Shown: positions 1 through 12,765, numbered from the stretch's first letter. The stretch: DNA of 64,000 bases from Pomphorhynchus laevis (GCA_012934845.2 WNNJ02003144.1:109535-173534); one strand, 5' to 3'. Notes: generated by a model from the letters alone, not told the origin. Numbers and translations: made by a program.

Positions 1-1870
1 GTTCATCGAGTCTTTCACATTTAACATATCGTTGTAATAATCCTTACTTTCTGTTGTATGAACTTCTACAATATGTAGTTTTCGTCGCACAAGCAAACAT
101 GCTAAACCAACCATTCACCACCACCGAACTTGAAAGCTGTCTTCACAATATAAATAATCATAAAGCAACTGGTACAGACGGTCTGGCAATCGAATATGTC
201 AAGGCTACATTTGAAATGTTAGGTCAATATTGAACTGAACGTTTCAACAAACTATTATTTGGATGCGCTTTCCCACCGTCGTGGAATCAATCATAAAGTT
301 ACTTTATAAAAACGTAGGTGATTTATCGGATCCAAATGTTTATCGCGGTATCGTTATCCTCAATCATGGTTATAAATTCTTTGCATCCATGATCATACGT
401 CGTCTTTCCAACTTTTCAGATAAGCTACTACCACCTGAACAACATGGATTTCGCCGTAGTCGCTCGACTTTGTCAGCACTATCCGAAACTCGTGACGCAG
501 TATTCGCCATGATTTCAACCCATTGCCACGCCTACGCCGTATTCGTAGACTTTACCAAAGCATTCGACAACGTCAATCGCCATTTGCTTTTAGAAAAACT
601 CAAAGTCTAGTACAAGATATATGGAACATTCCAAGACACAATACGCTAGCTTCTGTCACTCAATGAAATACGCATATTCGACAGCGTATCGATATCTGAA
701 CCCATTATTTAACATAAAGGAGTATTACAAGGCGACCCACTTAGCCCTCTTCTCTTTTCACTTTTTATCGGAGACCTGTCCTCATTTAAAAAAGACGTCT
801 ACCAAGTCCAAAATTCTTCTTTTCGCCTATGATCTTCTGATAATATGCGAATCCACTACAATTCTACTGACCATACTTGACCAACTTTACGTATACTATT
901 TGCAAAACAACCTCACTGTCAACACTAAAAACAAAAGCCATAAAATTTCGTCGTGGTGGTCGCCTAGCCCGCACTGACAATTTATCATTAGACAATCAGC
1001 CCATATAATTCGTAAGCTCCTATAAATATCTTGGCGTTCATCTAATCTCTGCTTGGTCATTTTGTTTGCACCTAGAACATAAAGCTTGTAAAATCCTCTC
1101 ATCAATTTTCGCTTTTATGAAACTGCCTAATTTATCCTTACAAGGTGCACTCCATTTCTTTAAAGTGATGCTAGAACCCATGATTACTTATGTGCTTCCC
1201 GTCATTTGGTCTGACTTTTCTCAATTTACAATTTCAAACAACTTGACCCCAGTAAATGACGTTTCGTCAAAAAAGTACTCGGATTGACACCAAAAATTCA
1301 ATCCACTCCACTTTCTGTTCTAACGTCGATCCGACCCCTATCAATAGACTACCAACAACGTATTTGCTTATCAAAATCACCGGCATTCCAACAGCTTTCC
1401 AGGAGTTCACAGAACAGATCAATGTCGTCGATCCCGAAATAACCACAGCAGCCACTCAACTACAACTTCTTTGGCAACACCCTCAAGACACTAAAAGACC
1501 TATCATCGTTCGCGCCTACTTTCACGGTTATCACGACAAGCTGTGCACTATTCACATTCCATGTCATGAACGTTCAATATGTTGTCGCTGCAAATTTTGT
1601 AATCTACAATGTCCGCCTATCTCTCATGTATTCTCTTGTCAAATTCTTTCAACAATTCCTCTTCGTAAAATCGATTCAATACCTGTAGATTCAACAATAA
1701 TCAATCAACATTTCCACGCAGCCTGATGCCTTAAAAACGCCTACAATCCTACAAGTAAAATCTCACCCCCAGTCGTGATTAATATTTTAAATATTTTGCT
1801 TTCAATTTATGTAAGTCCTGTAACTTTTTCTATCAGTCCCAAGCCGAGAGGCTGCAGTGGTCATTTATAA
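1..1870 (+). mobile_element. Decayed non-LTR retrotransposon (LINE), 5' part outside window
   Basis: Broken reverse transcriptase pieces are readable in order. From about 100 comes the ATGTDGL-type motif (read as HKATGTDGLAIEY). ORF 263-610 has EQHGFRRSRSTLSAL and FVDFTKAFDNVN. Near 715-780 lies GDPLSPLLFSLFIGDL. A Cys/His cluster near 1,585-1,650 (CCRCKFCNLQC...H...C) resembles the C-terminal zinc finger of many LINEs. Frameshifts and stops separate the pieces, for example a stop just before 263 and a frame change after 610. The 3' end is near 1,870, where an AT-only stretch begins. The clade is uncertain: the RT is clear, but the copy is too decayed to place. It is unlikely to be active. 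Confidence 0.8.
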
Positions 1871-3997
1871 ATAATTTTCAGATAATTATTATTAATTATT
1901 AATTAATTATTATTAATTAATAATTAATGAATATAAAAATAAAATATCCTTCTCACTTAGTGATTAATTTAATTGACTAAATATTATTTTTAATTCACAT
2001 ATGAAAAGAAAATACATGCAATCTTTTTAATATAGCATTTATATATTAGCATTTATATAGCATTAATACAAATAATTTGTATATGCTGGAATCCGGCATA
2101 ATGTCGTGTAATTATTGGTCGGTTCATTTTGTCACACGGAGGATGAAATTCGTAGTTGAAAAAATGTGTTCACGTTTTATTGCATCACAATATCGACATG
2201 GTTTTAGTTTGATATTTAATTAATAAAAATTAATTGATAAATTTAGCGAAAATTTGTCTCAAATAGTAAGTAAAATGATTCACCAGTTAATTTTGATCAA
2301 CATATTTTAATAAAAAGAAAATTTATTGTTATACATTTTAAATTTTATTCAATGCTTTAAATTTTGGATATGTTGCATATTTGCCAGCATCAAGTTGCAT
2401 TATGAGCTTGTTGTTTTTGTTCTGTCAAATTTTTGAGGATTTTCACCTACGTATTTCAATGCAAGTTTTACTTGCATATTTCACTTGATCATATTAGAGT
2501 GTCTGATTTCATAAGTGGTGGTAATCCATTTCCGAAAGAACATATCACGATGCTGTATATTATTTTACATAAACCTCGCAAAATACACTGTCAACAAACA
2601 GCATCAAATATTTTTTACATTCAGTTGAATGATACCGATAAGCAATGAACAAAAATACGCTTTTTTTAAAGAGATCGATGAACTTAACGTAAACAAAGTT
2701 GAAGTGGTTCGGAAATACGTTCCTTTTTAGCGCTGCTTTCAAGATCTGATTGATAAACCCTTTGTGTGAATATCGTCTTTTATAAACTGCTTCAGTGGTA
2801 TAACAGATATTAAATATCAGACACCACATGCAGCACAAAATTAACTGATGAAATAAAGTACGCATCTGTCTTAGATATGTAATTATAAAAACACATATCC
2901 TTTTTAGAAATTGGGTTCATTATAATTATGTTATTTTACGTTGACAACGTTTTTCTGGTAGTAGGAATTTTTACAATTATTTCTTTTTCCAAACCAAAAT
3001 AAAATATTTTTTATTATAAACAGTCTTTATTTTGGGGACCTTAAGTTTATCTGTTTATCTGTACATATCAAACTCGGAAAATATTTTTATTTTATTAAAA
3101 AACAGATAAATTAAATATGAATTAAACTGAATAACAAAAGTCTTATCGCAAAAATCTGTACGAATTTGAGCATTGCAAAAATTACCATCGCCAACCCTAG
3201 AAACAATCTCGTCTAAAATCTAATGTTTTTTAAATAAAGATTGATGATTCTACAAAAAATCTAACAAATCCTGCAAACAACATATGCTAGATTTGTTTTG
3301 AATCTAAAATATTAACCAAAAGGAAATAAATTTCAGAACCAAAAGAAAATGTTTTATAAACAGGATTAAATTTGGTGATCTGTAAGTGCATATATCTGCC
3401 CATTTTTAATGTAGCAAGTTTAAACTTAATTAGATGTATATTTTAACTACAAAGTTTGAAAACTTGTATTTACCTGTTCACCGTTATTTTTAAAGGCCTT
3501 ACTTGCAATGTTTATTTGCAAATATGGAAATGATATAGAACATATCAACATGTGCAAATTAACTTGCATATATTGGAATATATACAAATATATGCAACTT
3601 TTACTATATAGAAGTAAAAATCATTTTTCTATCAATTAATACAGCTAGCAAGAAGGGGATTATTAAATTATTTAATCTATGAATATCTAAGGGTTCTTTG
3701 GATTGATTTATTCAGTTTTCATCAACAAAGAAACTCTTAAAATCAAAGCCTTTTTCAGTTGTTGATCCCTAAAACTATATTGGTTTTAATTTCAATAAAA
3801 ACCTATTGACTCTTTTTGTTAGTATAAAATTTTGATAATTTTACTTACTTCTCAGAGACGTTATATGAATTTGATATTTCCGTGCTATTTTTTCCAAATA
3901 TGAACTATGTGTCGTAAGCGTTTTTAAATGTACAATGAAAAAAATATTATTAAATATTGATAATTAATATAAATGATAATATATCAATATATTATCT
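1871..3997. other. AT-rich intergenic DNA, no gene recognised
   Basis: Very AT-rich sequence with short A/T runs. A 101-codon minus-strand ORF (2,560-2,865) has no recognisable motif and biased AT codons, so it is not called a gene. Confidence 0.6.
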
Positions 3998-4376
3998 AAG
4001 AATTATCAATACATTATCATTAATGGTAATGTCATATTAATTCAATTAATCTGACATTAATTTGAACTTTTTGTATTTTAAATGCATTCCGTGGAATATA
4101 TAAACATCAATTAGTATGCAAATGTTAAAGATAAAAAATATTATTCTGGCATATTTTCTAAGAAAATATGCATATAATATTGATATTATACAATATCAAT
4201 ATGTATTGATAATTTTAAGAATTATCAATACATTATCATTAATGGTAATGTCATATTAATTTAATTAATCTGACATTAATTGAACTTTTTGTATTTTAAA
4301 TGTATTCCGTGGAATATATAAACATCAATTAGTATGCAAATGTTAAAGATAAAAAATATTATTCTGGCATATTTTC
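3998..4376. repeat. Tandem duplication, two copies of about 160 bp, period 219 bp
   Basis: The segment starting aagaattatcaatacatta at 3,998 recurs at 4,217. Both copies run to ctggcatattttc (ending 4,158 and 4,376). They differ by only a few substitutions and one missing base, so the duplication is fairly recent. The units are AT-rich with no coding potential. Confidence 0.9.
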
Positions 4377-5840
4377 GCAATGGTACTATGACTTCCGTTA
4401 TAATCAAATTTTGTACTTTGGTAAAATAGAATCACCGAAAACTTGCGGTGTTAAAGAGCTAAAGTACATTGATCTGGTGTTGTATCTTCAATATCTTCAA
4501 TATTTGTTATTTTATCATTCATTGTATATTGCTTTTTATAAAGTATTACAAATTTAAGGATATTTAATTTTATCTTCATTTCTAGGTTTAAATTATAATT
4601 GCTCTCAGGTCATATTTAATGATCATTGTAGCTCGTGTAATGTATTTAAGGCTTTATGAGCTGTGTACATATATTTTGCCTAAATCTGTTTCTTCTAATG
4701 AGCACATCATGTAAGACAAACACTGCATAATTAACATGTAAAAGAATGTTTTTTCAGGTAAAATATATACTGTTTCTGTGATCTTTAGTACCATGCACAA
4801 TCCGCAAATTCACACTTGCTAATTAGCATAAAATAAACCCGTTTTGTTGTGTAAAGCTGGCCTACTGATAAATGCTTGCATTGATTTTCCGCTGTAAAAA
4901 TATTATTTTAGTTGTAAATATTGACCGGTATGGAACAGGTAGTTGCACAATATGTCCAAACTAATTTGATTTTAATTTAAGTGTTAAAATACGAGCCATA
5001 AGGTAATCATAATTTAAGATGTTGTCGTGTAGATAATACTTTGCGAATACAGGACTTCCGAAATTTCTTCAGAATATAGAGGAAATATAAAGAGAGAAAT
5101 ATATACTTAGATTTTTATCTCCCAGCCAGAGTATCTTTAATTTGACAAAAACTCTGAACGTGCAATGCAGGAGACAACTTAATCGCAATCGTTAAATTGT
5201 GTAGTATTTTATAATATTTTTATTCCATAGATTTGATTAAGGGAATATAAATTTGAGCTAGATTTTGAAAAATATATGCAGAAATGTTTATAATGCATTT
5301 TATAGGCAATGTACCAGCCACGAAAGAAACGATTCAACGATAGCTGGTACCTTTTCGTTATTGTTTTGACACATCAGTGCCGGGTACCTCCCACTGCTAG
5401 ATGCAAAAGAGGACCGGCAGGCAGCACGAGTACGACAAAACATACTCAGTATATTTTAATTATATGAAATCTATGTTTTGATAGCTTTCGTTATTCCTAA
5501 TCAAATTGATTAACGAATCTGAAAATGATTACAGCAGGCAAAAATGGCTATTTTTAAATTATATGTTTTTTTTGAGCATATTATAAGTGTTTATGTTTTG
5601 AAAAATTTGTTAATAATGAATCAGTTGTAGCTATCAAAAATTAATGAGCTTAAAACCGATTTCATTTCGTTTCTTAATATTTTCTTTCTACATTTAAATC
5701 AACTTTAACAATAAAATTATGAAATTTTATTAATTATTTATTAATAAACTGTATGACCGGATAAAATGTCAAATGTTAAATTGATATGGAATTTTGTGAT
5801 GAATTTAAATTTATGCACATCTACCGTATTTTCTAAAATA
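4377..5840. other. AT-rich DNA with one small GC-richer island
   Basis: No gene is recognised. A GC-richer patch at about 5,308-5,445 begins with an inverted repeat (gtaccagc ... gctggtac, 5,310-5,349). It could be a decayed repeat or a small exon. No frame shows a known motif. Confidence 0.5.
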
Positions 5841-6194
5841 TGCAATTTTTTCCAATGACCTTGACTAGCAGGGCAAAGTCACCCATAAAATATCTTTATT
5901 TCATAAAGATATGAAATATAGGTTTTAAAATATTGGTGATAAGAACAATTGACTCTGTCTACGAATTTTGAACCAAATATAAATCTAACAGTAAATATGT
6001 GAATCTTAAGATTTTCTTGAGTTGGAATGATACCTGCTGATTTTTCCTTAATCCTATTGAATTGAAAAACCATACCCTGCAAATCAAAAGGGAATTAATG
6101 CTTAATATTTCGACATAACAAGTGTAATCATTTGAATTATTTAATTGTATAGATATTTATGAAAATATACAATTTTTGACAATGGCTTTGACTA

Positions 6195-7219
6195 AAAAAA
6201 AGGATTTATTTTAACGTGGCAAATGCGTGCCAGCTCTCGCTTACATGACCACAACAAACAAAAATGTAAATCATGTGTCGAGGTGGATACAGAGGCGGCA
6301 TTTCAATGTAATAAAGGAGGGAGCGCGGCGGACGTCGAGAGGGAGCTGATTCCAGGCGAGTGAGGCGGCGACGAGGAAGGATAGGATACTGTAGTTGTTA
6401 GAGTAATTGGGAACTTGGAGTAAGAGGGAATTACGGGAACGCAGCGATAGCGAGGTGGGGCGAGTGTCGTCTAAGAAAGGAAGGTTGATGAACGATGGGG
6501 AGCCGACAGCGATGAGACGAAAAGTTACGAGAAGAAGGCGGAGTTTGATGCGGATGTGGATGGTAGGCCAGGAGAGTTGGGCAAAATATGTGGATGTGTG
6601 GTCGAAGCGACGGAGACGAAAGAGCACTCGAACGGCGGTGTTGATTATTCGTTGTAGGGGTAGGATGATGGATTTTGAAGAATTTGCGAAAAGGCTAAGG
6701 CAGTAATCGATTTTAGAGAAAATAAGCGATGAAAGAAGAGACATACAAGAAGGGAAGTCGATAAGGGGGCGGATACGGCGGATGTCACGGAGAATTAAGT
6801 TAGATGAGCGGACCTTGTCACGGACGAAGGGTTTAAGGGAAAGGTGATCATCGAAATGGAAGCCTAAGAAAGTGAGATTGTGGACTATGGGGATGATCGA
6901 TGAGGCAAAATATACAGTGGGATGAGATATGTTTGGTTTACGGGGGAGGATCCACATTATTTTGGACTTTTCGGGGTTTAGAACGAGATGGAGATTGGAG
7001 AGACGTTTGTAGATAGAAGAAAGACAGTTGGAGGCAGAAATGCCGATATCGTGTATGCGATGTGCGGGTGCATGTGCATAGATGAGGATGTCATCGGCGT
7101 ATTGCATGACGTTAAAGGAGTGAGGTTTTATAAACGAAGATAGATCGCCAAGCAGAAGAGAGATAAGCAGGGGACCTAGGACTAAACCTTGTGGGACCCT
7201 GCAAAATATTGGGATGGGA
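6195..7219 (-). mobile_element. 5'-truncated CR1/L2-type LINE, RT C-terminal half
   Basis: The minus-strand ORF (7,107 to 6,271, 278 codons) starts in the reverse transcriptase with the catalytic YADD (MQYADDILIYAH). It continues through LNPEKSKIMWILP, FLGFHF and the thumb/C-terminal region. Upstream, to about 7,203, the reading continues as VPQG..LGPLL. The same family is present almost complete at 23.0-26.9 kb. The 3' tail (near 6,200) shares the tgcgtgcc...gcatttgccac-type ending with that copy. The ends are flanked by tttgacta at 6,187-6,194 and 7,220-7,227, a probable 8-bp target-site duplication, although the flank itself is repetitive. The C-terminal ORF is intact, so the copy is fairly young. 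It is dead because the endonuclease and the start of RT are missing. Confidence 0.9.
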
Positions 7220-7363
7220 TTTGACTAGTCTGTGAGAACATACATTTTTGACAATGGATTTGACTAGTCTGTGAGAACATACAATTTTGACAATGGATTT
7301 GACTAGTCTGTGCGAACATACAATTTTTGGAAATGGCTTTGACTAGCAGAACAAAGTCACCCA
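7219..7363. repeat. 39-bp tandem repeat, about 3.6 copies
   Basis: The unit begins atttgactagtctgtgagaa. Copies lie at 7,219-7,257, 7,258-7,296 and 7,297-7,336 (40 bp), with a partial copy to 7,363. The last part (acaatttttggaaatgg...caaagtcaccc) matches 5,841-5,884 on the other side of the LINE, so the LINE sits within a locally dispersed repeat. Confidence 0.9.
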
Positions 7364-7384
7364 ACTAGCATATGTTACACATTA

Positions 7385-7545
7385 TTATCCCCATCGTTCA
7401 TCAATCTCCATTTCTTTGACGACACTTGCCCCACCTCTCTATCACTGCGTTCCATCATTCCATCTTACTCAACGTTCCCAATTACTCTAACAATTACGAT
7501 CTTCGATTTTTTCTTGTCGCTGCTCCCCTTGCCGTGAAGGTAGAT
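7385..7545 (+). mobile_element. Short LINE 3' fragment, opposite orientation to its neighbour
   Basis: The plus-strand reading (PSFINL, then CPTSLSLRS) matches the C-terminus of the minus-strand CR1-type LINE ending at 6,271. This is a second, more diverged and separate insertion of the same family facing the other way. It has no RT core. Confidence 0.75.
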
Positions 7546-8451
7546 CAATAGATTTAATCTCTGTTATTCTGCTTCCATGTGTTTTCGGGGATTTTGTTTC
7601 TTCCGAAATCGACCTGCCACAAATCTCGACAATGGCTTAGTCACGTTTTGAATGATTATTTTAATTTCTTATTTTATAACTGACAATTCCTGTATGTTTT
7701 TTGAATAAATTATTATTAATAAAAAAAATTAATTAATAATTTTTATCATTCACAGTAAAAATAATCACAGTATACTCTATAATCAGTCAATTGTTCAATT
7801 TTCGAATATATTTTTTATAATGTACAAATTAGTTTTAATTTAAACACTGTATTTTATGCGTCATTACTTTTGTTAACATATTGAATTACAAAATGCAACC
7901 TTCATTAGGAAATTTAACAATTTTATAAAAAATAAATTTTTATTAAATTGTTTTATTAATTTTTAATTCTACAAATATGCATCAAATTAGTAATTAACAG
8001 ATATTACAAAAAATAAGAATTTTTTTTTCTTAGGGAAAAAATTATTTTATTATTTATTATCCCATTATTTTATATAATTAACAGATATTTCAAATTATCC
8101 CTTTTAATGGCAATGCTTACCTGAATCTGTGAATATTAGGAAAATTGCAAATTATTCCCATTATTTTATTAGTTTTTATGCTGAAAAGTATAAAAGCTAA
8201 AGAAGGAAATATTAATTGCTATAATTTGAATGAAGATTGTGAGAAACCGTTTCCAAATACCCAACTGAAAATCTATTGACATACTTTGAAATTAATCTTT
8301 TAATCTCAACTCACAACAATGCTACACATCACTAATACTAGTACGCAATGATCCCTACCTAAATGTGTCGTGTTTTCAGCTTTAACCTTTTTCGAACAAC
8401 TTTTTCCTGAATACCATTCTGTTCGTAGATTAATTTCGTTTTTATTTGACA
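7546..8451. other. AT-rich DNA, no gene recognised
   Basis: Mostly A/T runs. It may include the upstream region of the small ORF at 8,452, but no promoter element is clear. Confidence 0.5.
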
Positions 8452-8694
8452 ATGAATACTGTTTTATTGGAAGTCATCATACTTTCTGGAATGCTTTTGT
8501 TGTATATTATTTACTACCGCGTAGTTAGAAGACGTAATCTTCCTAATCTAGAAAGTTCTTCTTCGTTATTCACTTACAGCGTAGAAAAGAATTGTTCAGC
8601 GAAAGATGGATTTACTACTGAAATGTGCGAACAAACTTTCAAGAGAAAACGAAGTAAGATCTTTACTAGCAAAGATGATCAGTTCATGATTTAG
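8452..8694 (+). CDS. Possible small single-pass membrane protein
   Basis: An 80-codon ORF from the ATG at 8,452; the reading frame opens six bases earlier at a TTG, but the ATG is the natural start. Residues 4-21 (LLEVIILSGMLLLYIIYY) form one clear membrane helix. A basic stretch (VVRRR) follows, then a Ser-rich, Lys/Arg-rich tail with two cysteines. The positive-inside rule predicts a cytoplasmic C-terminus. Base composition is less AT-biased than the flanks, which favours real coding. It may be a whole small protein or one exon. I do not recognise a family and claim no function. Confidence 0.4.
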   Translation: MNTVLLEVIILSGMLLLYIIYYRVVRRRNLPNLESSSSLFTYSVEKNCSAKDGFTTEMCEQTFKRKRSKIFTSKDDQFMI

Positions 8695-9028
8695 TTTTAT
8701 ACTAAATTCTAAATCAAATTGTAGCATGCTGTTTACAGTAAACATATTGTATTTTAAATTTCTAAGCGATTAACCGGATTTTTAAAAAATACTCAATAAT
8801 TAAAAAACTCAAATTTTACTTATAGCTTTGACTTAACTTCTTTACAGGATAAAATCAAAACAAGAAAATTGCATCAAATATACATATAAATTTATTATTT
8901 TGAAAATATGATGTTAGATTATGATGCTTCTCGTTAGCCCTAAATTCTATTATATATCTATATTTCCTATATATAATAACACTGTCAGCTGTGACTCTTT
9001 ATTGAATTCTATTAGATAATTGATCAAT
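8695..9028. other. AT-rich DNA, nothing recognised
   Basis: No coding frame, repeat or motif of note. Confidence 0.5.
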
Positions 9029-9113
9029 AATTATTAGCTAAGTAAGCTACTGTAAACACCAGCAATGGTGTTTAAATTGCTAGTGTTCACAATAGCTTAC
9101 TTAGCTAATAATT
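9029..9113. repeat. Inverted repeat, 37-bp arms
   Basis: The left arm begins attattagctaagtaagct and pairs with the right arm ending agcttacttagctaataat, with about four mismatches and a loop of roughly 9 bases. It lies just upstream of the hammerhead-like core at 9,152. Confidence 0.85.
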
Positions 9114-9151
9114 ATATTTAATACATTTGAAAACAAATAATAACTGCAACA

Positions 9152-9179
9152 CTGAAGAAGGGCAGTAGCCCGAAAGCTT
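9152..9179 (+). ncRNA. Hammerhead-ribozyme-like core
   Basis: The sequence reads CTGAAGA (fits CUGANGA), then GGGC-AGTA-GCCC (stem II), then GAAA, then GCTT. This is the conserved order of a type I hammerhead core. The bases after GAAA would give only a two-pair stem III with no loop, as described for hammerheads of Penelope-like elements. Activity is not shown by sequence alone. Confidence 0.5.
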
Positions 9180-9339
9180 TGATTTAAAGTTTGAAATTAA
9201 AATTTAAATTAAAATTAAATTTAAAATTTGATTATAAAGTTTTCTCTTTCGAGTTTGTTCTTCTAGACAATAAAGGAATTATTTATTTGCATCATTACAA
9301 GAACGATCCAACCTCGATCCGGTTCTATAGCGTACCACT

Positions 9340-9382
9340 GTTGTCAATACACCGAACGCTGAGCGTTCGGTGTATTGACAAC
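9340..9382. repeat. Perfect 43-bp palindrome
   Basis: Arms of 21 bp (gttgtcaatacaccgaacgc...) are exact reverse complements around a single central G. The arms are GC-richer than the surroundings. Confidence 0.95.
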
Positions 9383-11925
9383 ACTATGTATAAACATTTA
9401 ATTATAAATTTGTAAAATGTTTAATTATAAATATTGCTTACTGTATATGCTACTTGGCAGGCGAGTGAGATGACAAACAAATCATTGTTTCAACGTATTT
9501 ATAATATTTTTATTCTGAATAATATTCTTTGTTAAACGACATTTTAAAGTTTGAGGATTGAAAAAAATTGTTGCCTAGTAAGATTGCCTAGTAAAATTGT
9601 TTTAATAAATAATTCTGAGTAAATAAATTAATGTATAAGCAGTTTACAATAAAGTCTACATTAAATTGTAAGTTTATTATTATATAAATTAATTTGAATG
9701 TATTTTTGAATGATATTTTAAATTTTAAAAATTGAGAAGAAAATCATGATTGAATTTTAGAAGATTGAAATTCAAAAAAATATACAATTTATAAAAACGG
9801 CAATTTAGTTTTATTGATTGCGTACAACTTTAAACATTTAAACGAATAATCAAATGATTAATAAAACGAATAAATTTAAATTTACCGTATAGATAGTAAT
9901 TTAGATTTATTTCTGGCATTTTAATTATAAATTTTTAATATTATATATTAATAATAATTTATTATAATATATATTTTAGCATCCTAAAATTGTTAGATTT
10001 TAAATAGTATATATTTTAAAGAAATAGCGCAATTGAAAATAAACGTTTATTTTTTATACAGAGACTTTCAAATTTATACAAATACATTATTATCACATGT
10101 TACTCTGAATTTTTTATTGATAATCTGAATTAATCTATAATTATTCGTATTTTTTATTATTCAAATATATTAATTGTTAATTTGCTGCTTTAATTTGAAA
10201 TTATCAAGCAGAATGTAGTTTTTAGATTCAATATAAATATTGAGTGTACTGATTTTCATCAAAACAACATATCACGTTTAAAAAATACTAAGCAAATCCT
10301 AAAGTGGCTATAAACTAAACATTAGCAAAATGATTGAATATTAGGAATATGTATTTTAGTGAATATTTATTTTACATTCTTTTTTAATAATTATGTAATA
10401 TTTGATAGCACCACTAAGTCAGCAATGAAAGAACATTGATAACACCACATACATGTATTTTAGTGATATTTTATGTAATATTTGATAGCTAAGTCAGCAA
10501 TGAAAGAAATAACTTCTTTTACGTTTCGTCATTGGATGCTACCGAATATTATAAACATATCCGGTCAAAAAGATCCAATCTGAGGGCTATGCCTAATCAC
10601 TATATAATGACGCTGCATTTGTTCAAGTGAACGAATTGCACTTAAAGAATAAGTATAATAACTTCAAAACGTCGTGCATTAATAAATTTGCTTTTAATCA
10701 AGTTTGAATTCAACAACTTTACTATTTATAATACATATATTTATTTTATACTTTTGGATTTCGTTAGCTAGATCAGTTACGATCTAGACGTAATCTTGTG
10801 GATCCTACAAAATTTTCAAAGCTTAGACAAAATAAAGCGAACATTCATCAAAACTTACTTTTTTATCTAAAAATATATCTTCATAGACTCCAGCCCTAAT
10901 AGTAAGATAACTAAATCATTACTTGAACTCAAATATCGATTGCGCCTGCCATAAACTTCAGCTTTCGTCAAAATACGGCAACGAAAACTTGAGTCTTTAG
11001 ATCGCAGGCATCTTTATCCTCCTGTGTATTGAATCATAAATTGTTAATACAATAATGGTTTATTAATAGATTTTTGTCACAAGCGTAACTCGTCCTGTAA
11101 ATATTGTGGAGAAGGCTGTAAAAATATTATATATTGCACGCATACAGGATGATATATAGGATAATACTGAACTCGCTACTCATTCTCCTTCGGATTGAAT
11201 TATCGATAAGCTAAAGTTATTATAAAGCTCAATGACCCTGTGGCATACGATTACACTGACAAACTATTCTTGGGATTAAATTATAAATGAGATTAAATTA
11301 TAAAAGGTTTATATACTAATTATTATAATTAGCAAAATCTGGTATTAAAAAGTTGTAAGTTATTAAACGCCATGAATATCATGTCCATTCACAGATACAT
11401 AATTTAATTTAATCATTTGAATTAAATCCATTTTATAAATAAATTTTATTTAATAAAAACTTTATAATATTTTCCATTGTTCTAGTTGACCAATCAACGA
11501 ATAGCCGTAAGTAATATTTTAAATCTATTTTAATCGTATTTTAAATTCGGTTGTATAATTGATCATATCAATAGCAAATCATTGAGAGCGTTAAATAGTG
11601 GTTTAATACTTTAATAATTATCAAGCTAATACGACTAAAATATTTAAAACCTAAAGTTAATTCTAGATAATTACGATAAAAATGTCTGCTCTCAAAATAC
11701 CATTTGAAAAAATTAATTGATTTTGTTGAATTATGAAACAGGATTAACACCAATAAATTAAAACCAATAAACTTTTATATTTCGATAGCTACTGAATTCA
11801 GAAAAATACATTTTCTGATAATGTATTTAAGTAGCAATATCGATATTTTATGTATTCTGTCTTGTTCACTCAGGTTACATCTTAAAAATACAATTTTGCA
11901 TTCTTCCTATTCAAAGAATGCAAAA
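9383..11925. other. AT-rich DNA with a small local duplication
   Basis: No gene is recognised. About 10,395-10,430 (gtaatatttgatagc...taagtcagcaatgaaaga) is repeated at about 10,470-10,507. The GC-richer stretch at 10,770-11,260 has no convincing frame. Confidence 0.5.
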
Positions 11926-12110
11926 TGAATGCCTTTAGTTCACCGGAGCTATCTTTGGGTAAGTCTTCTTCTCTAGAGGACACCCAAGTCCATAGACTAA
12001 GGTTTCTTAAGCTCATCACGTCGAGACTACCGATTGTAATACACCTCGATTTGATCCTCAGGTGTGTGAGAGACCCAAAGTAATTTAATCGGAAGGCAGT
12101 GCGTTGGTGT
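11926..12110 (+). mobile_element. Jockey-like LINE 3' fragment
   Basis: The segment with ttcttaagctcatcacgtcg and the preceding gtcttcttctctagagga matches 45,010-45,095 (+) and the reverse of 28,480-28,560. All three are copies of one LINE 3' region. It is a strongly 5'-truncated fragment. Confidence 0.7.
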
Positions 12111-12619
12111 ATTGTAGTGGTTACTGATGTCACTGATTTGCTGGCAAAGTAGAAGACTGATGTTTCTGATACTTAAATTTCTTTTCAGATGTTTTTTATG
12201 TTATATTATTAGCTGCATGTTGTTCTGTAGTAAAATAATCCTTATTGAATTTAAATTGGTCTGCAATGAATTTGGGTTTCTTTATTCTTACAACTTATTT
12301 CATTCTCGTTATCACAACCTAAATGTTGTGTATTAAACATATTTCGTCTTCATTAGTGTTCGTAATGTGTTCAATATTGCTTGTATGACCTAACATATGG
12401 AATCAAATGTCGTATATATAAGTAAGACATAATATGGACTCATATTACGGACTCATTCGTAATATGATTTGTGTGACCTTATGCTTTGAAAAGGAGAGCT
12501 GTTTAAGTCAGTGTTTATATGATGCAGGAGAGGTCTCAATTCAAATTTCATTTTCTGTGTCGATTGTGGTTACGACCTGGTAGTAAGTAGATTCTACAAG
12601 TAATTATACCCTTAGTTTA
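12111..12619. other. Intergenic DNA, nothing recognised
   Basis: ORFs here are short and AT-driven. No motif. Confidence 0.4.
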
Positions 12620-12765
12620 CAATGCACTGAATTTCTGAAATCGCATTTTCCGATATACATTCAGAGCATTTTTAAATGCACCTAAGTTCAGATTCGAACT
12701 TATGTTCTTTCGATCGGTGGGTCCAACGCCTTACCGACTAGGCTGATCATCGAACAGCTAAAAAT
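12620..12765 (-). mobile_element. tRNA-derived SINE
   Basis: On the minus strand the head shows a pol III box A (near 12,750: ATCAGCCTAGTCGGTAAGGC), then GTTGGACCCACCGATC, then a box B (near 12,690: GTTCGAATC). The T stem and anticodon stem do not pair well, so it is not a working tRNA. A non-tRNA body follows (ttcagaaattcag...). The body (ttctgaaatcgcattttcc) recurs without the head at 12,794-12,845. Confidence 0.75.

Noticed and set aside
2560-2865. 101-codon minus-strand ORF, possible Penelope remnant
   Set aside because: KGFINQILKAAL vaguely recalls Penelope C-termini, but no RT motif or tail repeat is nearby and the frame is AT-driven.
12690-12765. A functional tRNA gene on the minus strand
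   Set aside because: Box A and box B are good, but the T stem, anticodon stem and acceptor stem do not pair, and a body sequence follows. A tRNA-derived SINE fits better.
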